Positions 63,409 through 64,000 of a stretch of 64,000 nt of DNA are shown in pieces. Within the stretch, counting starts at the first letter, position 1. The number at the start of each line of letters is the position of its first letter. The DNA comes from CAYYKK01 sp046351395 (GTDB lineage: Bacteria > Myxococcota_A > Polyangia > Polyangiales > Polyangiaceae): the NCBI GenBank assembly GCA_046351395.1, contig JAXLYP010000015.1:186001-250000 (forward strand), read 5' to 3'. The translations under genes were made by a program, and so were the position numbers. The notes beneath the pieces were generated by a model, which was not told where the DNA came from, ran no database searches, and worked only from the letters and a program-made list of their open reading frames with translations.

Positions 63409-64000
63409 ATGCGTTGCTTCCTCCTCGGCGCCACCGGCAAGACCGGCGGCCAACTGCTCGACCTCGCGCTGCAGGGCGGCCATGGCGTCACCGCCTTTGT
63501 CCGCTCGCCCCAAAAGCTGCCCGCCGACCGCCCCGGCCTCACCGTGATCCAAGGCAGCCCGGCCGACGTCCAAGCGCTCGCGCGAGCCATGGCCGGCCAC
63601 GACGCCGTCTTCTCCGCTTTGGCGCCCCGCGGCGGCGAGATCTTCCGCGCGACCTCGAAGCGTGCGTGGACGATGACCGGCTACGCGGAGAACATCCTGC
63701 GAGCGATGGAGCAGGCTCGGGTCGAGCGCCTCGTCGCGTTCAGCTCCGCGGGCCTCTTCCCGGGGCAGAGCCTCTTCGTGCGAATGCTCAGCTTCCCGGC
63801 CCGACATCACATGGCCGATCTCCGGTCCATGGAGGAGACATACCGAACGAGCGCCCTCGACTGGACGCTCCTCAGGCCGACTTGGATGGGCGCGGGGCAG
63901 AGCGAAGCCTACCGCGTGGCGGTCGATGCCCTGCCAGAGGGCGCCAAGGCGATGCACTTTCGCGGCCTCGCCAAGTCGATGCTCGACGCCGCAGCCGAGC
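63409..64000 (+). CDS. NmrA/SDR-like NAD(P)-binding protein, cut by window end
   Basis: ATG 63409 after GGAG. Visible 197 residues: Rossmann motif MRCFLLGATGKTGGQLLDLA (GxTGxxG), FVRSPQKLPADRPGLTVIQG, the DAVFSALAPRG turn, FSSAGLFPGQSLF and SALDWTLLRPTWM. Atypical short-chain dehydrogenase of the NAD(P)H-binding/NmrA group, as regulators or quinone-type reductases. Same strand as the oxidase, 47 bp after it, so one operon is likely. The 3' end lies outside the window. Confidence 0.82.
   Translation, partial: MRCFLLGATGKTGGQLLDLALQGGHGVTAFVRSPQKLPADRPGLTVIQGSPADVQALARAMAGHDAVFSALAPRGGEIFRATSKRAWTMTGYAENILRAMEQARVERLVAFSSAGLFPGQSLFVRMLSFPARHHMADLRSMEETYRTSALDWTLLRPTWMGAGQSEAYRVAVDALPEGAKAMHFRGLAKSMLDAAAE

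Noticed and set aside
1..64000. CRISPR arrays, tRNA and rRNA genes
   Set aside because: No regularly spaced identical repeats and no cloverleaf or rRNA-like sequence were noticed by eye; a covariance search would be decisive.
1..64000. Intrinsic terminators
   Set aside because: Several GC hairpins exist near gene ends but none is followed by a convincing T run, so none was annotated.

Overview
The window is high-GC DNA that looks like a chromosomal stretch of a myxobacterium (Myxococcota, most likely class Polyangia). The grounds are very high G+C in third codon positions; large surface lipoproteins with cysteine-rich repeats, Ser/Ala linkers and a MYXO-CTERM-like tail (Cys motif, hydrophobic helix, Arg cluster); Hanks-type Ser/Thr kinases with one membrane segment and Pro-rich tails; and an AgmX/PglI-type TonB-like C-terminal domain. 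This is inference from family content; there is no rRNA or tRNA gene to place the organism.

Layout. 0-4 kb: a type VI secretion (T6SS) effector cassette: a DcrB/Eag-type chaperone (cut by the window edge), a prePAAR/PAAR effector with N-terminal membrane helices, a broken DUF4328 membrane gene, then an orphan copy of the effector's C-terminal tail. 4-16 kb: secreted proteins, including two divergent large Kelch/Cys-rich lipoproteins, an NHL-repeat lipoprotein, and relics of an M15-type peptidase and an FG-GAP protein. 16-27 kb: a BNR-type protein, small genes of unknown function, an MDR oxidoreductase, and a relic belt (circularly permuted ATP-grasp fragment, IS91-like transposase relic, one copy of a 117-bp repeat at 18.5 kb and the other at 26.8 kb). 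27-37 kb: a membrane Ser/Thr kinase, an esterase lipoprotein, several small lipoproteins and many short relics (IS5-like, IS110-like and IS91-like transposases, ABC1 kinase, MltG-like tail, FAD-enzyme start). 37-43 kb: a PARG-like protein, an ECF sigma factor followed by a glutathione S-transferase, and a DUF3500-HupE operon. 43.4-51.7 kb: a second T6SS module (38-codon peptide, small possibly PAAR-like protein, VgrG overlapping a putative effector gene, a protein with a duplicated helical domain, a Ser/Thr kinase). 51.7-60.2 kb: a lipoprotein, MacB-type ABC fragments, a tail-collar fragment, and a large AAA/TPR ATPase next to an IS91 relic. 60.2-64 kb: an alpha/beta hydrolase, a frame-broken AraC regulator, a multicopper oxidase and an NAD(P)-binding protein cut by the window edge.

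Two themes stand out. First, there are two separate T6SS 'orphan' modules without core sheath, baseplate or membrane-complex genes, so the machinery must be encoded elsewhere. Second, there is a striking density of frame-broken or truncated genes beside long intact ones, together with four transposase-family relic sites. This suggests an accessory region undergoing decay and rearrangement, although an indel-prone assembly could explain part of the broken frames. The most unusual individual items are the duplicated effector tail (1369-1403 and 2668-2702), the 117-bp inverted repeat that supplies the stop codon of two unrelated genes, the PARG-like macrodomain protein, and the VgrG module with its tail-extended spike.
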